Shown here piece after piece: positions 45,774-55,757 of a stretch of 56,303 bases of DNA. The translations under genes and the position numbers were made by a program. Source of the DNA: Maritimibacter sp. (GTDB taxonomy: Bacteria > Pseudomonadota > Alphaproteobacteria > Rhodobacterales > Rhodobacteraceae); contig NZVC01000043.1 in assembly GCA_002701395.1 (NCBI GenBank), positions 62,601 through 118,903 of the forward strand, in the 5' to 3' direction. The first letter of the stretch is position 1. Every line of letters begins with the position of its first letter. The notes under the pieces were generated by a model. That model ran no database searches. It worked only from the letters and a program-made list of their open reading frames with translations, and was not told the origin of the DNA.

Positions 45774-46295
45774 TCTTAGGTAGTATGGCCTCTGAAACAT
45801 AACCGCACAATTAAACCGATCTCTGGGTATTGTAGGTGTTACCTAAACGAATCCCGAGTCGGGCGCGGTTTCCGAGTGGGTCAGATGCCAGCGGAATTCA
45901 GATCTGGAATTCAGGTGCGGACGACACCCACCGGGGCAGGCGACGGGCGCGCCCGTTGGCCGAAGGATGCCCGTATTATCTGGCTAAGTGACTGATAATA
46001 AGTTGTAAAGGCTTGCCCTTGGCTCTGGTGGTCCGTCGTGAGGCCGCGACAGCGTAGCCTTGTTGGCCGGGATCGAACCGGGGGCATGAGCATCCTTGCG
46101 ACAAAGCGCAAAACGCGGGAGAGGATTTTCCGGCGAAAGCCAGCCGACAATTAATGCCGTTCAGGTGCCTGCCGTCGTCCAAAGCGCCAAGTTTCGGCGG
46201 GCGTTGCCCAACTTTGCCACATTGGTTTCTATTAAGGGGGGCTTTGCGGCCTGCGGCACCGGTGCGGAGACGCGGTGTCCGGGGTCGTTGGGGTC

Positions 46296-46320
46296 GGGCG
46301 CGCCTTGCGGCGGCGCGCCC
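46296..46320 (-). other. Hairpin after the second Hint gene
   Basis: Perfect 9-bp stem GGGCGCGCC / GGCGCGCCC with 7-base loop, ten bases beyond the stop of the minus-strand Hint gene. No T-run, so it may protect the mRNA end rather than fully terminate it. Confidence 0.5.
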
Positions 46321-46330
46321 GTTCTGCGCT

Positions 46331-47272
46331 TTAGCCGAACACGACCAGGTCGGCGTCGCGGGCGTCTTCTTCGACGACACCCAGCTTGGCCTTGATCGAC
46401 GCGGGGAGGAGCCGCGACGAGGCGATGCGCGGAAGCGCGATCTCGGGGAACATCCGCTCGCAGCCGTAAAGCGACATGTACTCATCGTAGTTGTCGAACA
46501 GCTTGCGTTCGGCAGCGTCGATGAATGTCTCGGACGGGGCGCCCTCGGCAAGGATCACGTCGTGGGCGTCCGTCTCGATGTGGTAGACGACCACATCCTC
46601 GGGAAGCTCGGCCAGCGGGGCCCAATCGACGCCGGGGACGTCCAGCAGGGCGGCGGCGTTCACGACATGCCCGTCGATCACCATGCCGTGGTCAGCGGTC
46701 ACGCGGAGGTCGCGCTTGGGCAGGCCGCCGCCAAGCGCGCCGGCCGTGATCTTCACGATCTCTTTCGCGCCGGACAGCATCCGACGTTGCAGGCTCATGC
46801 GGCCGACCCACCTTACAGCGACGGAACGTCCTTCGGCGGTCAGGATGTCGTCGCCGACCGACAAAGCTTCGACGGCAACATCGCCGCCGGGGGTCGCGAT
46901 GCCCGTTCCTTCGGCAAAGCAGACAGCCGCGCTGCCGGTGCTGTCGATCCCGATCGTCAGAGACAGGCCAGCGCCGATGGGTTGGCCGTCGGGGAAGTAA
47001 AAGTAAGTCGTTCCGCCGGAGTCGAAGGCGATAACATCGCGCGGGTCGAGTCCAAGAAGACTGGCGGTACCATTGCCGATGTAGTCAATGGTCGTGCCGT
47101 TCAGTGTGGTGACACCATCGTCCGTTTGGTCAAGGACGAGGTCGTCATCATTCAGATCGGACGGGGAGACAAGGCTGAGGTCAGAAAGAAGGACTGTATT
47201 TGTTCCACCGATATTGAGGGTCACGAGCCCTCCGTCGAACGAGTATAGATCGGATAGACTGATCGTCGGCAT
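46331..47272 (-). CDS. Hint-domain (Hint_2) protein, second copy
   Basis: 313 residues. An N-terminal ~115-residue Asp/Gly/Thr-rich beta-type part (ISLSDLYSFDGGLVTLNIGG) precedes a Hint domain starting at Cys118 in VCFAEGTGIATPGGDVAVE. The later blocks LRVTADHGMVIDG, HDVILAEGAPSETFIDAAE and RIASSRLLPASIKAK match the other Hint protein of this window, so the two share the domain, but their N-terminal parts differ. No extein follows. GGAGG about five bases upstream of the ATG is the ribosome site. It is alone in AT-rich surroundings, with no acyltransferase next to it. Confidence 0.85.
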   Translation of the reverse strand: MPTISLSDLYSFDGGLVTLNIGGTNTVLLSDLSLVSPSDLNDDDLVLDQTDDGVTTLNGTTIDYIGNGTASLLGLDPRDVIAFDSGGTTYFYFPDGQPIGAGLSLTIGIDSTGSAAVCFAEGTGIATPGGDVAVEALSVGDDILTAEGRSVAVRWVGRMSLQRRMLSGAKEIVKITAGALGGGLPKRDLRVTADHGMVIDGHVVNAAALLDVPGVDWAPLAELPEDVVVYHIETDAHDVILAEGAPSETFIDAAERKLFDNYDEYMSLYGCERMFPEIALPRIASSRLLPASIKAKLGVVEEDARDADLVVFG

Positions 47273-47521
47273 TACATACCTCCAATGGGCTGGTTACTGG
47301 TACTAGGTCGTCCGGAGTTCCTGAGTGGTGTGGGGCCTTACTTACAAATCGTAGGAGTCGCCCGAAAAAGGTGACAAGAAGATTCTTGTTATGGTTGTCA
47401 AAAATCACAATTCTGACATTTTTCTATTTCGAGAAGATCCATTTAACCCATTGTCGGAAAATATAAAATTGAGTTTGCCGCTGGGATGTTTGTGGCGGAA
47501 AGAAGGGGTGTTACTTATTGG

Positions 47522-47543
47522 GTTAATCAACCTATAGATTAAC
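47522..47543. promoter_or_regulatory. Inverted repeat in the AT-rich region
   Basis: GTTAATC / GATTAAC arms, perfect 7 bp, 8-base spacer. About 250 bases upstream of the Hint gene start; operator candidate. Confidence 0.35.
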
Positions 47544-47650
47544 TTGATAATATTTGCCGTTTATTAACTAATTCGCCGTAGGTATTTTCGCCGCCTCTGC
47601 GTGCGACATGCGTCTCCGGCAAAGCGGGGGTGTTGGACACCCGAAAAAGA

Positions 47651-47677
47651 AAAGAGCGGCCGCTGGGGCCGCTCTTT
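47651..47677 (-). terminator. Terminator of acnA
   Basis: Perfect 11-bp stem AAAGAGCGGCC / GGCCGCTCTTT with 5-base loop. On the minus strand it is followed by TTTCTTTTT counting the stem end, giving a good T-rich tail; on the plus strand the tail is TTTGTTT. It lies 48 bases after the acnA stop. Confidence 0.87.
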
Positions 47678-47724
47678 GTTTGGGTCTGGTCCGGCGGGCA
47701 GGGCGCCCGCCTGTGGTTTGGGGG

Positions 47725-50505
<2,781 letters not shown>

Positions 50506-50727
50506 TCTGGTCCCTCCATTGGCTTGGGGCGCCTATGGCCCCCTTGTCGCTGTGGCCACGCTCCGCAAGGGGCGGACCTCGGGTTCGGCATCTTATGTAT
50601 GCCGTGGTGTACAGTGGCGCAATCGCAGCAGGTCACGCCGTATGGCTCTTTCCTCGCTAATCGTTGATTGGCGGTCAATCTGTAGCTTGGTTAGGTAGAT
50701 AGGGGCCACAGGTCAAAGGGGAAGTAT

Positions 50728-51438
50728 ATGCGCAGGCTTTGGGCGTCTTGTGCCGCCGCCGTCGTTATGGCGGCAGGCTCTGTCTCGGCACAGGATATGA
50801 CGCAGGACAATCCGGTGGTTGTCGAACTGTACACCAGCCAAGGCTGTTCCTCGTGCCCTCCGGCGGATGCGCTGATGACGGAACTTGCGGGCCGCGACGA
50901 CGTGATCGCGCTGGCGCTGCATGTGGACTACTGGGATTACATCGGCTGGAAGGACAGCTTCGCCAGCCCCGACTATACAAACCGCCAGCGCGGCTATGCG
51001 CGGGCGTCGGGGCACCGGACGATCTATACGCCGCAGATGATCGTCGGCGGGGTGGACCACGTCGTCGGCTTCAAGCCGATGAAGCTGGCCGACCTGATCG
51101 ACACGCATCAGGAAGCCGAGCCTGCGGTGGACCTTCAGCTGTCCCGCGAGGGCGACACGCTGACGATCCGGGCCGAGGGCGTGACGCCGCTTCCCGCGTC
51201 GATCCTTGTGCAACTGGTCCGCTATCTGCCTGAAAGCACGGTCGAGATCCGCAAGGGCGAGAACGCCGGGCGCACCATCACCTATGCGAACATCGTCAAC
51301 GACTGGGAGATGATCTCGGGCTGGGACGGCACCGGGGTGCTGGAACTGACGGCCGAGGTGACGGGCCCCGAGCCGCTGGTCGTGATCCTGCAGGAAGCCG
51401 GTCACGGCGCGATCCTTGCGGCGACGCGGCTGCGCTAA
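50728..51438 (+). CDS. Secreted DUF1223 protein (thioredoxin-like)
   Basis: 236-residue protein with a signal peptide (about 1-21, cut after SVSA). The DUF1223 start VVVELYTSQGCSSCPPADALM carries a CSSC pair at Cys40/Cys43, in the position of a thioredoxin-type active site; HVDYWDYIGWKDSF and YTPQMIVGG are the other family blocks. A periplasmic redox role is inferred from the fold only. AAAGGGGAAG stands upstream of the ATG. It is divergent from acnA, with 222 bases between them. Confidence 0.88.
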   Translation: MRRLWASCAAAVVMAAGSVSAQDMTQDNPVVVELYTSQGCSSCPPADALMTELAGRDDVIALALHVDYWDYIGWKDSFASPDYTNRQRGYARASGHRTIYTPQMIVGGVDHVVGFKPMKLADLIDTHQEAEPAVDLQLSREGDTLTIRAEGVTPLPASILVQLVRYLPESTVEIRKGENAGRTITYANIVNDWEMISGWDGTGVLELTAEVTGPEPLVVILQEAGHGAILAATRLR

Positions 51439-51459
51439 GGCGCGGCCATCTTCGGGCGG

Positions 51460-52347
51460 TCAGCCTTTCTTTGGGCGGACGCGTTTCCACCTGCGGTGAA
51501 TCCAGAACCACTGGTCCGGGAATCGGTCGACCATCCGCCCAAGGCTGTCATTCATCGCCTGCGTCATCTCTGCCGGATCGCCATGCGGGATCGGCGGTTC
51601 CACGTACAGGTCGAAGTCCAGCCCGTTTTCCTTGCGCACCCCGTAGATCGGGATCGCCAGCGCGTCGTACTTCACCGCAAGTTCGGCGGCGGACAGGGCG
51701 GTCTTGGCGGGTTGGCCCATGAAATCCAGCGTTTCGCCGTGTTTCATGTACTGGTCGACCACGATGCCGACCATGCCGCCGCCGCGCAGGAATCGGATCA
51801 TCCCGGACATGCCCCGGCGCGACCGTTCGAACACCGGGGACGCGATGCTGCCAAGCGCGGCGACGTAGTGTTCGTTGAACAGCGGGTTGGCCATCGGGTT
51901 GTACAGCCCGCCGACCGGGAAGCCGTTGACCGACAGCGCCGCGCGCGGCGCGTCGTAATTGCCGAAATGGCCGGTGATCAGCAGCACCGGACGCTTCGCG
52001 TCGCGGGCGGCGAACAGGGCCTCGACCCCGTCGCCCTGAAACTGAAAGCTGCGCGCCCGCTCGCGAAACTCGTCGGCGGAATACATCTCGATCAGGTCGC
52101 GTCCGAAGTTGTCGGGCACCGCGCGCTCCATGCGGCGGACTTGGTCCTTCGGCATGTCGGGGCGCACATGGGCAAGGTTGTCGCGCACCCGGCGGTGCCA
52201 CCCCGCCAGCGGCGCCGCGATACGGGACACGATCCAGCCCATCGCGGGCACGCGCCAGCGGTAGGGCAGCATCTTCGCCGCGCGGATGAAGCCACGGGCG
52301 GCAAAGTCCACCACGCGGTCCTGAAAGGTCGGTTCGGTTCGGCTCAT
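51460..52347 (-). CDS. Lipid A biosynthesis acyltransferase (LpxL/HtrB family)
   Basis: Membrane-associated acyltransferase that adds a secondary acyl chain to lipid A or to a related lysophospholipid. 295 residues. The catalytic HX4D motif is His127-x4-Asp132 in LLITGHFGNYDAPR, followed by GLYNPMANPLFNE and the C-terminal QWFWIHRRWK, all typical of LpxL. The ATG at 52347 gives the family N-terminus; the longer frame to 52545 lies over the next gene. Its start overlaps the DMT transporter stop by four bases. Confidence 0.9.
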   Translation of the reverse strand: MSRTEPTFQDRVVDFAARGFIRAAKMLPYRWRVPAMGWIVSRIAAPLAGWHRRVRDNLAHVRPDMPKDQVRRMERAVPDNFGRDLIEMYSADEFRERARSFQFQGDGVEALFAARDAKRPVLLITGHFGNYDAPRAALSVNGFPVGGLYNPMANPLFNEHYVAALGSIASPVFERSRRGMSGMIRFLRGGGMVGIVVDQYMKHGETLDFMGQPAKTALSAAELAVKYDALAIPIYGVRKENGLDFDLYVEPPIPHGDPAEMTQAMNDSLGRMVDRFPDQWFWIHRRWKRVRPKKG

Positions 52348-53222
52348 GTACTCTTCTGGGCGCGGCTTTCGCGGTGCCAGACATAAAGACCGGCCCCCAC
52401 GATCACAAGCGCGCCCACAAGCGTCCAGCCATCGGGGAATTCGCCGAAGAACAGCATTCCCCACAGGGTCGCGAACAGAAGCTGGGCATAGGCGAAGGGC
52501 GCGATGGTCGATGCCTCCGCCGCCATGTAGGCGCGGATCAGGCACAGGTGCCCGGTCGAGCCCACAAGGCCGATCACCGCCATCAACCCGATGGTGGTCA
52601 GGTCGGGCGTGACCCAGAAAAAGGGCACCGCGAAGCTAAGCGCGATGGCGCCGAACATCGCCGTGTACAGCAACGAGGTCCACGCGTCCTCGTCGCGGCC
52701 AACGAAGCGGGTCGCCACCGAATAAGCCGCGACGAACACGGCCGCGGCCAGCGGCAGCAGCGCATAGGGCGAGAACACGGCGGTGCCGGGCCGGATCACG
52801 ATCAGCGCCCCGACCAGCGCCGCGACGACGGCGAAGGCGCGGCGGAGTCCGAAGCGTTCGCCCAGCAACAGCGCCGCGCCAAGGGTGATCAGGACCGGGT
52901 TGAGGTTCAGCACGGCGGTCGCGTTGGCAAGGCCGATGGGGACGATGGAAAAGTAAAAGCAGGTCGTCGCGATCAGCAGAAAGACGGAGCGCAGGAACTG
53001 AAGCCCCGGATAGCGGGTCTTCAGCACGCGCGGCATCTTGGGGATCACCACGATGGCCACCGCGATCGTCTGGCCCAGATAGCGCGCCCACGTCGCCATG
53101 ATCGGGTTCGACCGCTCGGCGATGGCCTTGGCCATCGAATCCATCAGCGGCAGACAGGCCATCGCGGCGATCACGAAAAGAATGCCTTGGGCGGTCGGGC
53201 CAAGGCGGCTGAAACGGCTCAT
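52344..53222 (-). CDS. DMT-family transporter (EamA)
   Basis: Inner-membrane drug/metabolite transporter, 292 residues with ten predicted helices in two EamA repeats (GILFVIAAMACLPLMDSMAK; PFAYAQLLFATLWGMLFFGE). The MARYLGQ-type loop ATWARYLGQTIA and the LLIATTCFYFSI block are seen in many alphaproteobacterial EamA exporters. Substrate unknown. It is co-transcribed with the lipid A acyltransferase through a four-base overlap. Confidence 0.88.
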   Translation of the reverse strand: MSRFSRLGPTAQGILFVIAAMACLPLMDSMAKAIAERSNPIMATWARYLGQTIAVAIVVIPKMPRVLKTRYPGLQFLRSVFLLIATTCFYFSIVPIGLANATAVLNLNPVLITLGAALLLGERFGLRRAFAVVAALVGALIVIRPGTAVFSPYALLPLAAAVFVAAYSVATRFVGRDEDAWTSLLYTAMFGAIALSFAVPFFWVTPDLTTIGLMAVIGLVGSTGHLCLIRAYMAAEASTIAPFAYAQLLFATLWGMLFFGEFPDGWTLVGALVIVGAGLYVWHRESRAQKST

Positions 53223-53413
53223 GCGCGGCTCATCGGGTCGTCATGCGGTGGTGGACAGGGCGGCAGCCCGGGGCGGGCGGGTGGTCGATCATCCGGCGGA
53301 CGTTACGCTTGGGCGCGGGTGCTGTCCACACGGCGCCTGACGCAGGGGCCAAAGCGGGGGCGTAAGGGGCCGCCCCATCGCCCAAACACGGGGGCAGGGC
53401 CGACAGGGCCGGT

Positions 53414-54457
53414 CTACTCGTCCTCGGCCACCAATATGATCTCTCCCTTCGCCTCCATCTCGCGGATGGCTGTGACGACGGCGCTCATGGCTTCTTCGCC
53501 GTCCTTCGCCTTGACGGTTCCCAGTGCCTCCATCTCGTCGCGCATCTGCTGGGCAAGGCGCTGGGACATGCTGCCAAGGATGAACTCTGCCGCCTTCTTT
53601 TCCTTTTCAGAGTTCAGCGCGGCGGCGAGCGCCTTGATCAGCATGGCGCCGTCGACCTCGCGCGTGACCTTGGGCACGTCGCGCGGGTCGATCCGCTGCG
53701 GGATGTTGATGAAGGTGAAGATCGCCTTGCGCACCTCGGCGGCGAAATCGCGGTCTTCCTGATCCAGCCCTTCCAGCACATCGTCGCGGGTGGCGGCGGG
53801 AGAGAAGTTGAGGATCGCGCCCACGCGTTCGACCGGGCCGCCGTCGAAGGCTTTGGGCGCCTCTGCGTCCAGCTGGCTGACAAGGGCCTGACCGATGCGG
53901 TCGACGGTCTGCGGGCTGACCGATCCGGTCTGCCCCATGCTATAGGCCATCCGGCGGGCGCGTTCGCCGGGCATCAAGCCCAGAACCTCGGCCGCCTTCG
54001 ACACCTTCAGCTTCGACAGGATGACGGCGCCGATCTCGACGCTTTCCTCTTCGATCAGGGGCAGCAGGCGGGCGCCGTCCAACTGGCTTAGACGTTCCCA
54101 TGCGTCGGTCACCGCGCCGATCCCGGCCTGCAACCGGACCCGTTCCGCCGCCGCCGCGCTGATCGTGCCGTCCATGAGGGCCAGCGCCCCCGACAGGCCG
54201 TTCGGAAAAGACAGGCCGATGCCGTCGAGTTCGGCAACGAATTCCTCGACCACGGCTTTCAGCGTCGCGCGGTCGATCAGCTTGAGGCCACCCATTTCCC
54301 GCGTGAGATTGACCTGAAGCGTTTCCGGCATGTCGGTCAGCGAAAGCTCGATCCCCTCGCTGCGCAGAAGGCGCACGATGATCGCCGCCTTCTGGCGGCG
54401 CGTCAGCTGGCTGGCTGCACCCGAACCGGCACCCGGAAGGGTCATTTCCATTGGCAT
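53414..54457 (-). CDS. fliG: Flagellar motor switch protein FliG
   Basis: Rotor protein that couples the stator to the C-ring and sets torque and direction. 347 residues: N-terminal domain with LTRRQKAAIIVRLLRSEG, middle domain with DRIGQALVSQLD, and C-terminal domain from ~240 with REVDGAMLIKALAAAL and MSQRLAQQMRDEME. In the torque helix, the Asp-Asp pair of Escherichia coli FliG (RDD) is Asp-Glu (RDE), a conservative change. It stands alone, without other flagellar genes in this window, which is unusual; it may be a dispersed single copy or a paralogue. Confidence 0.88.
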   Translation of the reverse strand: MPMEMTLPGAGSGAASQLTRRQKAAIIVRLLRSEGIELSLTDMPETLQVNLTREMGGLKLIDRATLKAVVEEFVAELDGIGLSFPNGLSGALALMDGTISAAAAERVRLQAGIGAVTDAWERLSQLDGARLLPLIEEESVEIGAVILSKLKVSKAAEVLGLMPGERARRMAYSMGQTGSVSPQTVDRIGQALVSQLDAEAPKAFDGGPVERVGAILNFSPAATRDDVLEGLDQEDRDFAAEVRKAIFTFINIPQRIDPRDVPKVTREVDGAMLIKALAAALNSEKEKKAAEFILGSMSQRLAQQMRDEMEALGTVKAKDGEEAMSAVVTAIREMEAKGEIILVAEDE

Positions 54458-54568
54458 CGCACACTCCGTCCCCGAACATGTGCGAAACTGGCAGAGAATG
54501 GTTAACGATCTGTTTTAACGGATTGGCGCGGCGCGGTTTCCCGTCGCGCCCTCCGTGTTCGGCATGGG

Positions 54569-55102
54569 TCAGTAAGAGGTGTCGTGCCCGGTCAGGATGG
54601 CTTGGACCAACGCCTGTTCCGGCCACGTCCCGGCGCCGCCACGGGCGCGGATCTGGGTCAGTTGGGCATAGGCCTCGTCCACGCGGCCCCGGATCACAAG
54701 ACCTTGCCCCATGTAGGACCGGGCCAGCAGGTTGTCGGGGTTCGCGTCGATGGCTTGCAGGTAATAGCTGTCGCCCAGTTCGAAGTCGCCCCGCGCGCGG
54801 TGGATATAGCCGTAATAGGTCAGGACCCGGTCGTCCTGTTGGTCGCCCATCGACGCGAGAACCCGCAGCGCGTCGTCCAGCCGACCGGCATAGGCCAGTT
54901 CGCGCACGGCGCGGTAGCGTTGATCGTCATTCAGCGACTCGACCTCGGGGTCGACGCATTTTCCAAGGTCGGCGTCGAACACCATCCCGTCGGTGCAGGT
55001 GGTCGTGGTTTCGGTCGGGGTGGGCGGGCTGTCGCTGCCCGATCCGGCCGCGAAAGCGGCAAGGGGAAACAGCAGCAAAGCCGGGGCGAGCAGTCGGCGC
55101 AT
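54569..55102 (-). CDS. Secreted TPR-like protein with N-terminal cysteine module
   Basis: 177-residue protein with a signal peptide (about 1-19, AAFAA). After it, a Thr/Pro stretch leads to the module Cys36-x2-Gly-x9-Cys49 in TCTDGMVFDADLGKCVDP. The rest is helical with TPR-like repeats (DDQRYRAVRELAYAGRLDDA, GDFELGDSYYLQAIDANPDN; each in part). The start is set by signal-peptide position and by AAAGGTTCC-type purines upstream; the longer frame to 55273 is not supported. It is the third of three small secreted proteins on this strand that share the same Cys module. Confidence 0.78.
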   Translation of the reverse strand: MRRLLAPALLLFPLAAFAAGSGSDSPPTPTETTTTCTDGMVFDADLGKCVDPEVESLNDDQRYRAVRELAYAGRLDDALRVLASMGDQQDDRVLTYYGYIHRARGDFELGDSYYLQAIDANPDNLLARSYMGQGLVIRGRVDEAYAQLTQIRARGGAGTWPEQALVQAILTGHDTSY

Positions 55103-55182
55103 CACGGAACCTTTCCTTTCAGAACGTCGGACGGGCAGGGTGTGGCGCGGGCGACGGGACGCCCGCGCCGACGTAACCTGCG

Positions 55183-55344
55183 TCAGGCCTTGATGCAGGC
55201 GAGGTAATGCTCGCTCCAGACCGAACCTTGCGGGCAGGTGCCGCCATATTTCTTGTCCCACATGCGGGGGCATATGTATTCGGCCGCGGCGATGGTGGGG
55301 GCCAGCAGCGCGGCGGCAAGAACAAGCGTGGCGAATGTCTTCAT
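55183..55344 (-). CDS. 53-residue secreted protein with cysteine module
   Basis: Signal peptide about 1-21 (MKTFATLVLAAALLAPTIAAA), then a short mature part with three Cys: Cys25 (YICPRMW) and the pair Cys37-x2-Gly-x9-Cys50 in TCPQGSVWSEHYLACIKA. CGGAG lies nine bases before the ATG. Cys37/Cys50 have the same spacing as in the two neighbouring genes. No function is known; the module may form a small disulfide loop like those of chitin-binding-type domains. Confidence 0.65.
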   Translation of the reverse strand: MKTFATLVLAAALLAPTIAAAEYICPRMWDKKYGGTCPQGSVWSEHYLACIKA

Positions 55345-55366
55345 GGAAAAATACTCCGATTACCTA

Positions 55367-55381
55367 GCGTCAGGCTGACGC
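55367..55381. promoter_or_regulatory. Short palindrome upstream of the 53-residue gene
   Basis: GCGTCAG-G-CTGACGC, perfect 7-bp arms, 23 bases before the start codon. With a nearby GCAGG/CCTGC pair it may be an operator, or a weak terminator of the preceding small gene. Confidence 0.35.
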
Positions 55382-55456
55382 AGGCAACGGCAGGCGTCAA
55401 CCTGCGTCGTGCAGAAGACGGCACCCGGAAAAGGCGGCGCCCGAAAAAAGCGCGCG

Positions 55457-55603
55457 CTAGCTGGTGATCTGGACGCAGGCCTTGGTTTCCGCGTCATAGG
55501 TCATGCCTTCGGCGCAGGTGGGCGTCGTCTGGCTGCTGCAGTCCTGAGCGAAAACAGCGGCCGGGGTCAGGGCTAGGATACTGGCGAGAAGCAGTCGTTT
55601 CAT
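55457..55603 (-). CDS. 48-residue secreted protein with cysteine module
   Basis: Signal peptide about 1-20 (LASILALTPAAVFA then Q). The mature part of about 28 residues holds Cys22 and the module Cys30-x2-Gly-x9-Cys43 in TCAEGMTYDAETKACVQ, almost the same as in the TPR-like protein (CTDGMVFDADLGKCV). GGAG lies about ten bases upstream of the ATG, next to a perfect hairpin. Two further genes with this module follow on the same strand. Function unknown. Confidence 0.65.
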   Translation of the reverse strand: MKRLLLASILALTPAAVFAQDCSSQTTPTCAEGMTYDAETKACVQITS

Positions 55604-55614
55604 GGCTGTGACTC

Positions 55615-55631
55615 CGTTGGGTGACCCAACG
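55615..55631 (-). promoter_or_regulatory. Perfect 8-1-8 inverted repeat touching the ribosome site of the 48-residue gene
   Basis: CGTTGGGT-G-ACCCAACG (17 bases). On the minus strand it ends two to three bases before the GGAG ribosome site. It could be an operator, or a 5' leader hairpin that affects translation. Confidence 0.5.
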
Positions 55632-55701
55632 ATAGCACGGCGGGTCCTTACGGGAAGTTCCGCAGGGGCAATCTTCTGGATTTTCCCGCCCCGAATGCGA
55701 A

Positions 55702-55732
55702 ACAGGCGGCGCGGGAAAGCCCGGCCGCCTGT
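55702..55732 (-). terminator. Probable terminator of purB
   Basis: Perfect 9-bp stem ACAGGCGGC / GCCGCCTGT with a 13-base loop that itself can pair (GCGGG/CCCG). On the minus strand TTTCGC follows. It lies 26 bases after the purB stop. Confidence 0.7.
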
Positions 55733-55757
55733 CGTTTCAGCAATATGGCAAGCGCGC

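Larger units (their letters stand above)
45597..46330. other. AT-richer gene-poor region with palindromes
   Basis: About 730 bases without a supported gene between the 35-residue protein and the second Hint gene. The part from 45600 to about 45850 is clearly AT-richer than the rest of the window and holds several inverted repeats (listed). The part at 46060-46090 resembles a tRNA T-arm without the rest of a tRNA. Open frames on the minus strand across 45911-46551 have no ribosome site and no recognised family. Confidence 0.6.
47273..47724. other. AT-rich region upstream of the second Hint gene, ending in the acnA terminator
   Basis: About 450 bases. From roughly 47330 to 47600 the sequence is strikingly AT-rich compared with the rest of the window. 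It should hold the Hint gene promoter (minus strand). It contains an inverted repeat (listed) and no supported gene. The last part is the acnA terminator. Confidence 0.65.

Noticed and set aside
46062..46085. Possible full tRNA gene on the minus strand
   Set aside because: Only a T-arm-like element is present; no acceptor, D or anticodon stem can be built, so no tRNA is called.
45911..46551. Minus-strand open frames in the gene-poor region, possible transposase remnant
   Set aside because: No catalytic motif, terminal repeat or ribosome site could be found; recorded as intergenic.
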